A stretch of 33,557 nucleotides of DNA, taken from Myxococcales bacterium. GTDB taxonomy: Bacteria; Myxococcota_A; UBA9042; GCA-2863065. The stretch is taken from the NCBI GenBank assembly GCA_018780435.1, contig JADMJS010000469.1:1-33557 (forward strand). The letters run 5' to 3'. The notes beneath the pieces are model-generated. The model did not search any database. It saw nothing but the letters and a program-made list of their open reading frames with translations, and was not told where the DNA came from. Shown here piece after piece: positions 7,363 through 15,433 of this stretch (position 1 is its first letter; every line of letters begins with the position of its first letter). Position numbers and translations under genes: made by a program.

Positions 7363-8415
7363 ATGGCGAGCCCGCAGCCATCCAGCCTACTCCCCACGTC
7401 GGCGTCGGCACCCCTCCTCGTGCATCCAGGCACGGGGCCCGTCGTCTTCGTAGCGCCCCACGCGGCCGCCTCCGTCGCTGGCGTGCGGCACCTCTTCCGC
7501 CCAGAGGAACACGACGAGCTCGACGCCCGCGTCGCCGACTGGATCGACGAAGGCAGCCTCGAAGCCCTCGACGCGGCCCACGCGGTGAGCGGCGCCTCCG
7601 CCGCGCGCCCGTCACTCCCCCGCGCCATCTTCGACCTCAACCGCGGGGAGATGCGCCCGGGGGTGAAGGAGAGCCTCTTCGACAAGGGCGCCCTCGACGA
7701 CTGGGCCACCGCGCGCCTCACCCCCGACGCCGCGGACGCGCTACGAGCGATCCACCGCGCTCAGATCGCGACCCTCCGAGAGCTCTGCGAGGGCCGCACC
7801 GCGCTTGTCGAGCTTCACAGCTACGGCGAGCTCGGCAGCACCTACGACCAGTTGAACGGCGGCCGCCCCGTCCGGCGCGCCGCGGCGTGCGTCGTGGAAT
7901 CGATGCCGTGGGCCACCGCCACGCCGCTTGGCCTCGCCCGCCTCGTGCCGGGCGATCTCATCGGCTGCCCCTGGGGCGTTCGCCGACGCATCGGTGACGC
8001 CCTCGCCGATTACGAGATCGAGCTCGGCCCATCACCCTATCCCCGCCAGGGCCCCTGGACGCTCTCGGCACGCTTCTTGGCCTCCCGATGGTTCGGCTTC
8101 GTCGCCGCCCGCGGCCTGCTCCCCGCTGAGACGGCGGCCTGGCTCGATGACCGCGTCTGGGGCGTCGACGCCATGAACCCGCGCATCGACGCCGCCGCGG
8201 CCGGGCAGCCCGACCCAGCGCTCCCGGGCCTCGACACCTTCGCGCGCCGCATCGGCGCATGGTCACGCGAGCCCTCTGAGCTCGGGGCCGAATTCCTCCG
8301 CGAGACCGGCACCCTGGCCTTTGGCGTCGAGCTCCGGCTCGACCTCGCGCCGCGCGCCGATCAGGTCGGGATGGCAGTCGGCCGGATCTTCCGCCCAGCG
8401 GCGCTCACGGACTGA
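7363..8415 (+). CDS. N-formylglutamate amidohydrolase family protein
   Basis: A 350-aa protein. VVFVAPHAAA (about residues 27-36), FDLNRGE (about 88-94) and VELHSYGELGSTYD (about 147-160) follow the order of conserved motifs in the FGase family, a zinc-dependent peptidase-like fold that releases formate or cleaves acyl-amino acids. His in APHA, the Asn/Arg of DLNRGE and His of ELHSYG are the likely metal/substrate residues. Length is greater than the typical 260-290 aa, with a C-terminal extension ending IFRPAALTD. The start ATG lies 5 bp after ppa. The 3' end overlaps by 11 bp with the 3' end of the convergent lipoprotein gene in its ancestral arrangement, and this shared end has been copied downstream. 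Substrate not known. Confidence 0.7.
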   Translation: MASPQPSSLLPTSASAPLLVHPGTGPVVFVAPHAAASVAGVRHLFRPEEHDELDARVADWIDEGSLEALDAAHAVSGASAARPSLPRAIFDLNRGEMRPGVKESLFDKGALDDWATARLTPDAADALRAIHRAQIATLRELCEGRTALVELHSYGELGSTYDQLNGGRPVRRAAACVVESMPWATATPLGLARLVPGDLIGCPWGVRRRIGDALADYEIELGPSPYPRQGPWTLSARFLASRWFGFVAARGLLPAETAAWLDDRVWGVDAMNPRIDAAAAGQPDPALPGLDTFARRIGAWSREPSELGAEFLRETGTLAFGVELRLDLAPRADQVGMAVGRIFRPAALTD

Positions 8416-8581
8416 GGCAAAGCTGAAGGGGCGTACCCAGGCCGCCGAGGGCCGTGTACGTCGTGCCGTCGAAGGTCGCCATGGCGTTCATGTTGGTCGG
8501 GGCGCTGCCGGTCAGCGTGATGCAGGCGTTCGGGAGCGGGCCGATGATGACGCCGTCCGTGCAGCAGGCCGACCACGTCCA
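8405..8581 (-). pseudogene. Copy 1 of the lipoprotein gene 3' end
   Basis: This 177-bp segment is equivalent to 9295-9471. On the minus strand it would encode the last 58 residues of the large lipoprotein, ending LQLCLSP, but it has no upstream coding sequence. It overlaps the stop of the intact amidohydrolase gene by 11 bp, which probably preserves the ancestral convergent junction. Confidence 0.9.
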
Positions 8582-8600
8582 TCGATCTCGTTATCGCGCT

Positions 8601-8937
8601 GGCCTCCCGCTGGTTCGGCTTCGTCGCCGCCCGCGGCCTGCTCCCCGCCGAGACGGCGGCCTAGCTCAAGGGCCGCGTCTGGGGCGTCGACGCCATGAAC
8701 CCGCGCATCGACGCCGCCGCGGTGGGTGAGGCCGACCCAGCGCTCCCGGGCCTCGACACCTTCGCGCGCCGCATCGGCGCATGGTCACGCGAGCCCTCTG
8801 AGCTCGGGGCCGAATTCCTCCGCGAGACCGGCACCCTGGCCTTTGGCGTCGAGCTCCGGCTCGACCTCGCGCCGCGCGCCGATCAGGTCGGGATGGCAGT
8901 CGGCCGGATCTTCCGCCCAGCGGCGCTCACGGACTGA
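8601..8937 (+). pseudogene. Copy 2 of the amidohydrolase gene 3' end, with in-frame stop
   Basis: This segment is homologous to 8079-8415 at offset 522. The frame carries TAG at 8662-8664 where the intact gene has TGG (in AAWLDD), and adjacent codons are changed (LDD to LKG). It lacks the first 240 or so codons and any start, so it cannot make a functional enzyme. The distal part, ending RPAALTD, is nearly unchanged. Confidence 0.9.
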
Positions 8938-9103
8938 GGCAAAGCTGAAGGGGCGTACCCAGGCCGCCGAGGGCCGTGTACGTCGTGCCGTCGAAGGTCG
9001 CCATGGCGTTCATGTTGGTCGGGGCGCTGCCGGTCAGCGTGATGCAGGCGTTCGGGAGCGGGCCGATGATGACGCCGTCCGTGCAGCAGGCCGACCACGT
9101 CCA
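8927..9103 (-). pseudogene. Copy 2 of the lipoprotein gene 3' end
   Basis: This second 177-bp copy of 9295-9471 has the same single mismatch (CAAAG) as copy 1, so the two copies share a common origin. It is followed by the same 16-nt TCGATCTCGTTATCGC junction (9104-9119). Confidence 0.9.
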
Positions 9104-9120
9104 TCGATCTCGTTATCGCG

Positions 9121-9305
9121 CTGGCCTCCCGCTGGTTCGGCTTCGTCGCCGCCCGCGGCCTGCTCCCCGCAGAGACCGCCGCCTGGCCTGCTCCCCGCAG
9201 AGACCGCCGCCTGGCTCGATGACCGCGTCTGGGGCGTCGACGCCATCAACCCGCGCATCGACGCCGCCCGGCCGGATCGTCCGCCCAGCGGCGCTCACGG
9301 ACTGA
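9121..9305 (+). pseudogene. Copy 3 of the amidohydrolase gene 3' end, internally deleted
   Basis: It begins GGCCTCCCGCTGG like copy 2 but diverges afterwards (AGAGACCGCCGCC instead of GAGACGGCGGCC). It contains a 28-bp tandem duplication and then jumps from the GACGCCGCC region to the final CGGCCGGATC...CTCACGGACTGA. The end overlaps the stop codon of the intact lipoprotein gene at 9295-9297. Confidence 0.85.
9159..9214 (+). repeat. 28-bp perfect tandem duplication
   Basis: The unit beginning CCTGCTCCCCGCAGAG and ending CCGCCGCCTGG occurs at 9159-9186 and again at 9187-9214 without mismatch. It shifts the frame of the third amidohydrolase copy. It is not present in the intact gene or in copy 2. 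Confidence 0.95.
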
Positions 9306-12300
9306 GGCAGAGCTGAAGGGGCGTACCCAGGCCGCCGAGGGCCGTGTACGTCGTGCCGTCGAAGGTCGCCATGGCGTTCATGTTGGTCGGGGCGCTGCCG
9401 GTCAGCGTGATGCAGGCGTTCGGGAGCGGGCCGATGATGACGCCGTCCGTGCAGCAGGCCGACCACGTCCACGTGATGGAGCCGTTGCCGGTCGCCGGGT
9501 TGATGGCGGTGGATGGGAACTCGCCCGGGTCATCGGCCAGGACGATGCCCGCGCCCACCGCGCCTTCAATCTTGAGGGTGAGCTTGCCGCCGCTGCCGTC
9601 GTTGGCGCGGTCGAGCACCACGACGAGGTAGAACTTTCCGTTGGTCGGGTCGCGGTAGACGATGAAGATGGCCGTGCTCGACTTCTCGAAGCCGGTATTG
9701 GCGCTCGAGCCGTTGGGCGTGCCGTACTGGTAGAAGCTAGTGACGCCCTTGGTGCCGGGGTAGGGCTCAAGGTTCAAGACCTGGGTCCCGTACTTGCCCG
9801 AGATGCAGACGCTCGCGACGTTGCAGTCGTCGTCTTTCCCGTTACCGCAGAGCTCAGTCGCATTCGGCGAGATGGTGCCGTCGAGCGGGGCGCAGTCCGC
9901 GCCGTCGAGGCTGCCATCCCCGTCGTCGTCGGGGTCGACGCAGTCGGCTTGTGCGTCACCGTCGGTGTTCGGGAAGCCCTCGTCCGCCGCGCCGTCGCAG
10001 TCGTTATCGATGCCGTCACACGCCTCGCTGGCTCCCGAGCCGATCGCCGGGTTCTTCGGGGCGCAGTCCGTCCCGTCCGGGTCGTCGTCGTTGTCGTCGT
10101 CGGTGTCGCACGCGTCGCCGACGGCGTCGCCGTCCGCGTTCTGCTGGCCGCTGTTCGGGTGCGAGGGGCAGTTGTCCTGCCCGTCCAAGATGCCGTCGCC
10201 GTCGTCGTCGTCGTCCACACAGCTCGCGGCGCCGTCGCCGTCGGGGTCCGAGAACCCTTCGTCGATCTCGTTATCGCAGTCGTTGTCGACCGCGTCGCAC
10301 GCCTCCACGGCGCTGCTGCCGATCGCAGGGTTGAGCGGCGCACAGTCGTCGAGGTCCAGGTCGCCGTCGTTGTCGTCGTCGACGTCGCACGCGTTGCCGA
10401 GGAGGTCGGCGTCGTTGTTCTTCTGATCGGGGTTCGGCACACCCGGGCAGTTGTCGAGCGAATCGATGATCTGATCGCCGTCGTCGTCCTCATCGACGCA
10501 GTTCGCCGCCCCATCCGAGTCCGTGTCCGGGAAGCCCTCGTCGCTGGTGCCGCTACAGTTGTCGTCGATGCCGTTACAGACCTCGGGTTCCGAAGGGCTG
10601 CGGGCGGGGTTCTCCGGAGCGCAGTCGGTCGCGTCCGGGGCGCCGTCGTTGTCATCGTCGGAGTCACATGCGTTGCCAAGGAGGTCCGTGTCCGAGTTCT
10701 TCTGGTCCGGATTGGCGTTCTTGGGACAATTGTCGAATCCATCCGGAATGTCGTCACCATCGTCGTCACTGTCGAGACAATCCGCTTCGCCGTCCTGATC
10801 GGCGTCGGGGAGTCCGTCGTCCGGGGTCCCGTCGCAGTCGTCATCGATGGCGTTGCACAGTTCGACGGCCGCGGGGTTCACCTTCGGATCGAAAGGCGCA
10901 CAATCGAGCTCATCGACGCTCCCATCGTTGTCGTCGTCTGCGTCGCAGGCGTCGCCTTCGAGATCGCCGTCTGCGTTCTCTTGGCCTGCGTTCGGCACGA
11001 GGACACAGTTGTCGACGGGGTTCGGGAAGCCGTCGAGATCCGTGTCGTCACCGGCGCAATCCGGCTTCCCGTCGCCGGAGATGTCTTCAAATCCCTCGTC
11101 GACTTCGAAGTTGCAGTTGTCATCCTTGCCGTTACAAACCTCCGTCACGAAAGGCGACACAGCCGGGTTCAGCCGCTCACAATCGACGCTATCGGCGGCG
11201 CCGTCGTTGTCGTCATCGATGTCGCAGGCGTCACCTTGGAGGTCGTTGTCCGAGTTCTGCTGGCCCTGGTTCTTGATGGTGGGGCAGTTGTCGAAGGTGT
11301 CCGGGATGGTGTCGTTGTCGTCGTCGAGATCGACGCAGTCGGCGAGCCCGTCGCCTTCGCTGTCGGGAAAGCCTTGGTCCGCCTTTCCGCTGCAGTCATC
11401 GTCGACGCCGTTGCACACATCGGCCACCAGCGGGCTCACCGCGGCGTTGGTCGGCTGGCAGTCCAGAGTGTCGGGGCTGCCGTCGCCGTCATCGTCGAGG
11501 TCGCACGCGTCTCCTTTCCCGTCGCCGTCCGAGGCGGTCTGGTCCGGGTTCGGCACGAGCGGGCAGTTGTCGCTCGCGTCCGGGACATCGTCGCCATCGT
11601 CGTCACCGTCCACACAATCGGCGAGGCCGTCGCCGTCGGTGTCGGGCGAGTCGTCGTCGATGAGGCCGGAACAATCGTCGTCCTTCCCGTTACAGAGCTC
11701 CGGTGCGTTCGGGGAGATCGCGGGATCGAGCGGCGCACAGTCAGCCGCGTCGGGCACGAGGTCGTTGTCGTCGTCGTTATCCGCACAGTCGGCGAGCTGG
11801 TCCTTGTCGGCGTCGGCGTAGCCCTCGTCAATGAGGACGTTGCAGTTGTCATCGACGCCATTGCAGAGCTCGGGCTGCCCCGGATGGATCTGCGGGTCGA
11901 GCGGCTTGCAGTCTGCCGCGTCGGCGGTGCCGTCCGCGTCATCGTCGAGGTCGCAGACGTCGCCCTGATCATCGCCGTCAAAGTCCGCCTGGTCGGTGTT
12001 GGCAGCGGACGGGCAGTTGTCCTGATCGTCCGAGATCCCGTCGCCGTCGGTGTCGTCTTCACACGCGTCGCCTTCGCCGTCGCCGTCTTGGTCCTGCTGG
12101 TCCTTGTTCGGGGTCACCGGGCAGTTGTCGATGCCGTTTGGCAATCCGTCGTTGTCCACGTCCGGGTCGACGCAATCCGCGATGCTATCCCCATCCTGGT
12201 CGGGGAAGCTCTCGTCGATGGCGCCGTCGCAGTCCTGGTCGATGCCGTCGCAGAGCTCGTCTGCCGCTTGACCGATAGCCGGGTTCAGCGGCGCGCAGTC

Positions 12301-13338
12301 GTCCGAATCCGGGACGCCGTCGTCGTCGTCGTCGTCGTCGATACAATCGGCGAAGGTGTCGCCGTCGGTGTCGACGTCGTCTTCGTCGATGAGGCCATCG
12401 CAGTCGTTATCGAGCCCGTCACACTGCTCAAAGGCCGGCGTGTCCTCCGCGCATTCGGTGCCGAGGCCGTCGCCGGTGCACGCGATGAGCCCGTTCTGAC
12501 AGGTGTCGCCGTCCTCCGGGACGTCGCACGCGGCGCCGAGATCGGCGTAGCCCTCGTCGATGTCGTTATCACAGTCGTCGTCGACGGCGTTGCAGAGCTC
12601 CTGAGCAGGAGCGACCCCATCGCACTCCGACCAGCCCGCCGCGGTGCAGACCGCGTTGCCTTCGCAGGTGCCGAACTCGTTCGTGATCGAACACGTGCGC
12701 TCGGCGCCGATGAGCAGCTCGCTGCAGGGGCACTCGCCGGACGTCGGGACGCACTGCGAGTCGCCCGTCACGGCCTCTTTGCAGTCGAAGCCGGTGGGGC
12801 AGGGGAGGGCGTCCGAACAGGCGCGCCCGCAGCGTCCGTAGCCCGACCCATCGAGGAGGCATCGGTTGCCGCCGCAGTCGAGATCGGTCTCGCAGGCCGC
12901 GCAGAGTGTGTCGATCTCCGGCACGCAGATGAACGCGACGTCCGCGCCGACCGTGACGTTCTTGCACTCGTAGCCCGTCGGGCATTCATCGATGCAGATC
13001 TGGGTGCAGCTCTTGGCGCCGCCCGCGCCGGTGACGCAATAGCCGCTGTCACAATCCTCCGAGTTCGCGCAGGGGCAGCCGAAGCCGTCACACACCGGCC
13101 CCGTGTCTTCCGAGACGTCGGGCTCCACAGCGGTGTCCTCTTGCGTGTCCTCGCCCGGGCCCGGCGTCGTGTCGAAGCCCGGCACGTCGGTCGTCGTGAC
13201 TTCACTACCCGGCGACGTGTCGTCGGCGGTGTCGACGACCGAGCCTGGGATGTCGTCCCCGCAGGCAGCGAGCGAGAGTGACGCCAAAAACAGCAGGTAG
13301 GCTTGCGCGGTGGTACGTCGGTTCGGGGTCACGTTCAT
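9295..13338 (-). CDS. Giant lipoprotein with MopE and thrombospondin-type-3-like Ca-binding repeats
   Basis: A 1347-aa protein. The signal peptide ends in a clear lipobox (LSLAAC, Cys26), followed by an acidic Thr/Asp linker and Cys-rich modules to about residue 220. The body alternates MopE-type motifs (such as CNGVDDDCSGKADQGFPD; about twelve, the last partial) with thrombospondin type-3-like repeats (DNCP-x-x-x-N-x-x-Q-x-x-x-D-x-D-x-x-G-x-x-C; eight) in a supra-repeat of about 93 residues. The Asp/Asn ladders imply heavy Ca2+ binding and a long rigid extracellular stalk. The last 170 residues (from ISGKYGTQVLNLEPYPG) form a non-repetitive domain I do not recognise, containing a CC pair. 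The ATG at 13338 is preceded by a weak GAGG. The 3' end overlaps repeat copy 3. Confidence 0.88.
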   Translation of the reverse strand: MNVTPNRRTTAQAYLLFLASLSLAACGDDIPGSVVDTADDTSPGSEVTTTDVPGFDTTPGPGEDTQEDTAVEPDVSEDTGPVCDGFGCPCANSEDCDSGYCVTGAGGAKSCTQICIDECPTGYECKNVTVGADVAFICVPEIDTLCAACETDLDCGGNRCLLDGSGYGRCGRACSDALPCPTGFDCKEAVTGDSQCVPTSGECPCSELLIGAERTCSITNEFGTCEGNAVCTAAGWSECDGVAPAQELCNAVDDDCDNDIDEGYADLGAACDVPEDGDTCQNGLIACTGDGLGTECAEDTPAFEQCDGLDNDCDGLIDEDDVDTDGDTFADCIDDDDDDDGVPDSDDCAPLNPAIGQAADELCDGIDQDCDGAIDESFPDQDGDSIADCVDPDVDNDGLPNGIDNCPVTPNKDQQDQDGDGEGDACEDDTDGDGISDDQDNCPSAANTDQADFDGDDQGDVCDLDDDADGTADAADCKPLDPQIHPGQPELCNGVDDNCNVLIDEGYADADKDQLADCADNDDDNDLVPDAADCAPLDPAISPNAPELCNGKDDDCSGLIDDDSPDTDGDGLADCVDGDDDGDDVPDASDNCPLVPNPDQTASDGDGKGDACDLDDDGDGSPDTLDCQPTNAAVSPLVADVCNGVDDDCSGKADQGFPDSEGDGLADCVDLDDDNDTIPDTFDNCPTIKNQGQQNSDNDLQGDACDIDDDNDGAADSVDCERLNPAVSPFVTEVCNGKDDNCNFEVDEGFEDISGDGKPDCAGDDTDLDGFPNPVDNCVLVPNAGQENADGDLEGDACDADDDNDGSVDELDCAPFDPKVNPAAVELCNAIDDDCDGTPDDGLPDADQDGEADCLDSDDDGDDIPDGFDNCPKNANPDQKNSDTDLLGNACDSDDDNDGAPDATDCAPENPARSPSEPEVCNGIDDNCSGTSDEGFPDTDSDGAANCVDEDDDGDQIIDSLDNCPGVPNPDQKNNDADLLGNACDVDDDNDGDLDLDDCAPLNPAIGSSAVEACDAVDNDCDNEIDEGFSDPDGDGAASCVDDDDDGDGILDGQDNCPSHPNSGQQNADGDAVGDACDTDDDNDDDPDGTDCAPKNPAIGSGASEACDGIDNDCDGAADEGFPNTDGDAQADCVDPDDDGDGSLDGADCAPLDGTISPNATELCGNGKDDDCNVASVCISGKYGTQVLNLEPYPGTKGVTSFYQYGTPNGSSANTGFEKSSTAIFIVYRDPTNGKFYLVVVLDRANDGSGGKLTLKIEGAVGAGIVLADDPGEFPSTAINPATGNGSITWTWSACCTDGVIIGPLPNACITLTGSAPTNMNAMATFDGTTYTALGGLGTPLQLCLSP

Positions 13339-13392
13339 GGCCTGCCTCTGGGTCGGGGATCCCTGTGGGCGTCGTTGGTTGCTGCCGCGAGT

Positions 13393-14568
13393 CTAGCCGA
13401 TCGGCGGCGGCTCTGCGCGTTCTGTCGATGACGAGCTCGCCGTCGTCTGGGTTGGCCGGCCTACTGGCGCGAGTCGGCCGCTGTGGTTCGACAGCGGCTC
13501 ACCCGCCGGAAGGTCGCCGGGGATCTTTTGGATGACGTCGCTCGGATCCCGAACGACGAAGTAGCCGTTCGGGATCATGCGGCCGTGGCTCATCCACGTT
13601 CCGGTGCCGACGCGCACGCCGTGCCCGAAGGCGGAGCCGAGGAAACGTTGGCCCGTGGACACCATCTGGCCGTCGAGGGGGACGCGGATGGGTTTCTCGA
13701 AGTCGAGATCGATGGCGTAGGACGCCAAGGTGGTGACGACGCCGCGACCGAGCACGCACATCTGCATCACCTGCTGACCGCCGATGGCCTCCGGGTAGAG
13801 CACGCAGCCGCGGAGTACGGTCTGCTGACAGACGACGCTCCGCTCGCCGAGGGTCGTGGCCTCCACCTGCGCGCCGGCCATGATGGTCGCGCCGTCGCCG
13901 ACGCGGCTGAAGAGGACCCGCGCGTAGGGGCCGACCGTGACGCCGTCACCGAGAGTGCTGCCTTCAATGACGGCGGTCGGATGGATGTCGCAGCGGCGGC
14001 CCACGCGGTTCAGCTTCCCGAGCAACTTCCACTTGTTGACCGAGAGGCACCGGAGGAAGGCCCAGAGCCCGATGACGATGGCCTTCCAGAGCGGGATGCG
14101 GCGCAGCTCGATGGCGCCGGCGGCTTGGGTCGCCCAGAGGATGTGGACCCAGTGATGGATGGTCATCACCGGGTCCCGCGGCATCGCGAGCTCGATCGTC
14201 TCCGACCCGGTATAGGCAGCGGGGACCGGGAGCTGTTGGACCTGCTCGAGGGGATCGACGACCACGTCCACGGGCGGGGCGTCGTCACCGGCGTCGTAGC
14301 GGATGGCCTCGAAGCGCCAACCCTCGGGGACGCGGACGACGCCCGGCTGTACCGCGGTCGTGTTGCGGCCGAACGCCGACTCCTTCAGGACCAGGACGGC
14401 GTTTCGCCCGGCGGCGCCCAGGACGAAGCGCCGCATGAGATCGCCCGTGGCGAAGAGGGTGTCGGGCACGACGAGGCACGGCGTTCGCCGGTCGCTGGTA
14501 AGCTCGAAGCCGCCGTCGCGCACGAGATCGGCCTGCCAGTCGCGGAGCGGCCGGTTCTGGATGAGCAC
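13393..14568 (-). CDS. Left-handed beta-helix (hexapeptide-repeat) GlmU-like protein
   Basis: From the GTG at 14568 the protein has 391 aa. The C-terminal half (about residues 190-335) shows hexapeptide repeats: CDIHPTAVIEGSTLGDGVTV, GPYARVLFSRVGDGATIMAG, AQVEATTLGERS. They are broken by a loop and end with VRVGTGTWMSHGRMIPNGYF, as in trimeric LbH acyl- or nucleotidyltransferases. The N-terminal half resembles the degenerate sugar-nucleotidyltransferase part of GlmU-like proteins. No catalytic pyrophosphorylase motif is visible. A Ser/Thr-rich tail follows. Coding-like sequence in the same frame continues upstream (RIVIEPTGRRVQPFDEPP) without ATG/GTG/TTG. A CTG at 14649 would overlap the previous stop as CTGA and give 418 aa, so the true start may be there. 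Function unknown. Confidence 0.7.
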   Translation of the reverse strand: MLIQNRPLRDWQADLVRDGGFELTSDRRTPCLVVPDTLFATGDLMRRFVLGAAGRNAVLVLKESAFGRNTTAVQPGVVRVPEGWRFEAIRYDAGDDAPPVDVVVDPLEQVQQLPVPAAYTGSETIELAMPRDPVMTIHHWVHILWATQAAGAIELRRIPLWKAIVIGLWAFLRCLSVNKWKLLGKLNRVGRRCDIHPTAVIEGSTLGDGVTVGPYARVLFSRVGDGATIMAGAQVEATTLGERSVVCQQTVLRGCVLYPEAIGGQQVMQMCVLGRGVVTTLASYAIDLDFEKPIRVPLDGQMVSTGQRFLGSAFGHGVRVGTGTWMSHGRMIPNGYFVVRDPSDVIQKIPGDLPAGEPLSNHSGRLAPVGRPTQTTASSSSTERAEPPPIG

Positions 14569-14645
14569 CTCGGTTGGAGGCTCATCGAAAGGCTGGACGC
14601 GGCGACCGGTCGGCTCGATGACGATCCGGGTTCGAGGGGAGGGGG

Positions 14646-15341
14646 TCAGTCGATGCCTTCGGTGTTCGACGGGACGAGCTTCCAGTTGTTCGGGTCGCGC
14701 TGGTCGACGACGGAGAGCGAGCCGTCGTTGATGTAGGAGACGGCAGCGCTCGCCATCAGCGACACGGCGAACTGCCGCGCCACCCAGCCCTGCTCGCGGT
14801 GGAACATGCCGAGGCGGCGACCGGCGGCGTTGTTCTTCAGGTCCATCTCGCGGTCGACGGACGAGTTGGTGTCACGGGGCGCTTCGGGGAGCTCGTGGGC
14901 GTCGGCGAGCGCGCGAGCGCGGTCTTCGCCGAGCATGTAGGCCATATACGCGTTCCAGAGGAAGTGGCGCAGCGCGTCGGCGCGCCCGAGGTACATGGAG
15001 TTGCCGGCGTTCGGGCGCGTGTAGGAGTACGTCGTGGCGATGCCGATGGCCCACGCGGCGGCTTGCGTCCAGGCGCTGGCGGCGTCGGCGTCGTTCTCGA
15101 GGATGGCCTTCTCGCGCTCATTCGGGTCTTGAGCGAGCGCGATGTCCTGCATGATGGTGGTGGACTTCTTGGCCCCACCGGCCTGGGACGACGCGCCCGC
15201 CGTCGGGCGTAGCGCCGCCGTCTGGGCGGCAAAGCCCTGGCCGCGTAGCCCGTGGGCGCGGCTCGCGGACGCGCCCGTCTGAGAACTCGAAGCGGCCCCG
15301 GAGGGGGTAGCAGAACGGGCGGCGAGATCAGGTTGTCCCAT
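14646..15341 (-). CDS. DUF6973-like protein, possible effector/toxin
   Basis: The ATG at 15341 (MGQPDLAARS) gives 231 aa; a TTG at 15377 would add 12 residues. Residues 1-75 are low-complexity Ala/Ser/Gln/Gly. The C-terminal part carries a DUF6973-like signature: RADALRHFLWNAYMAYMLGE, then a DAHE motif and MDLKNNAAGRRLG. The conserved His, Asp-Ala-His-Glu and Asp-x-x-Asn-Asn residues look like an active or metal site. DUF6973 domains are known at the C-terminus of secreted or polymorphic-toxin-like proteins. The N-terminal LRGQGFAAQTAALRP stretch looks like a sorting or leader motif recalled from similar myxobacterial proteins (inference). It sits just upstream of the LbH gene in the same direction. 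No signal peptide is seen. Confidence 0.55.
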   Translation of the reverse strand: MGQPDLAARSATPSGAASSSQTGASASRAHGLRGQGFAAQTAALRPTAGASSQAGGAKKSTTIMQDIALAQDPNEREKAILENDADAASAWTQAAAWAIGIATTYSYTRPNAGNSMYLGRADALRHFLWNAYMAYMLGEDRARALADAHELPEAPRDTNSSVDREMDLKNNAAGRRLGMFHREQGWVARQFAVSLMASAAVSYINDGSLSVVDQRDPNNWKLVPSNTEGID

Positions 15342-15433
15342 GGGGGAGAGGATGCGCCCGTGGCGAGGGCGGATCAAGCCCGTCGAATGGGCAAATCACC
15401 AAATTTTTCAGGATGGGGCACTGCGGGCTCACA

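Larger units (their letters stand above)
8079..9305. repeat. Composite 522-bp tandem repeat of two convergent gene ends
   Basis: Each unit contains about 337 bp of the 3' end of the amidohydrolase gene (plus strand) followed by 177 bp of the 3' end of the giant lipoprotein gene (minus strand). Unit 1 is 8079-8600, unit 2 is 8601-9122 (period 522), and unit 3 starts at 9123 and merges into the intact lipoprotein gene. Unit 3 has lost about 180 bp (GACGCCGCC joined to CGGCCGGATC) and gained a 28-bp duplication. The lipoprotein-derived 177 bp differ at only one position between the copies and the native gene (CAAAG versus CAGAG). The amidohydrolase-derived parts differ more. A 16-nt stretch between the two parts of units 1 and 2 also matches 10262-10277 inside the lipoprotein gene. 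Confidence 0.9.

Noticed and set aside
10081..12400. GTCGTCGTC tracts as a simple-sequence or CRISPR-like repeat
   Set aside because: They are Asp codon runs of the Ca-binding repeats. The longer period (about 279 bp) follows the protein modules, and there are no unrelated spacers.
9949..13281. 1110-codon plus-strand open frame across the giant lipoprotein gene
   Set aside because: It is the complement of GAC/GAT-rich repeats and reads as Val/Arg/Ala low complexity. The minus strand has signal peptide, lipobox and ordered repeat motifs.
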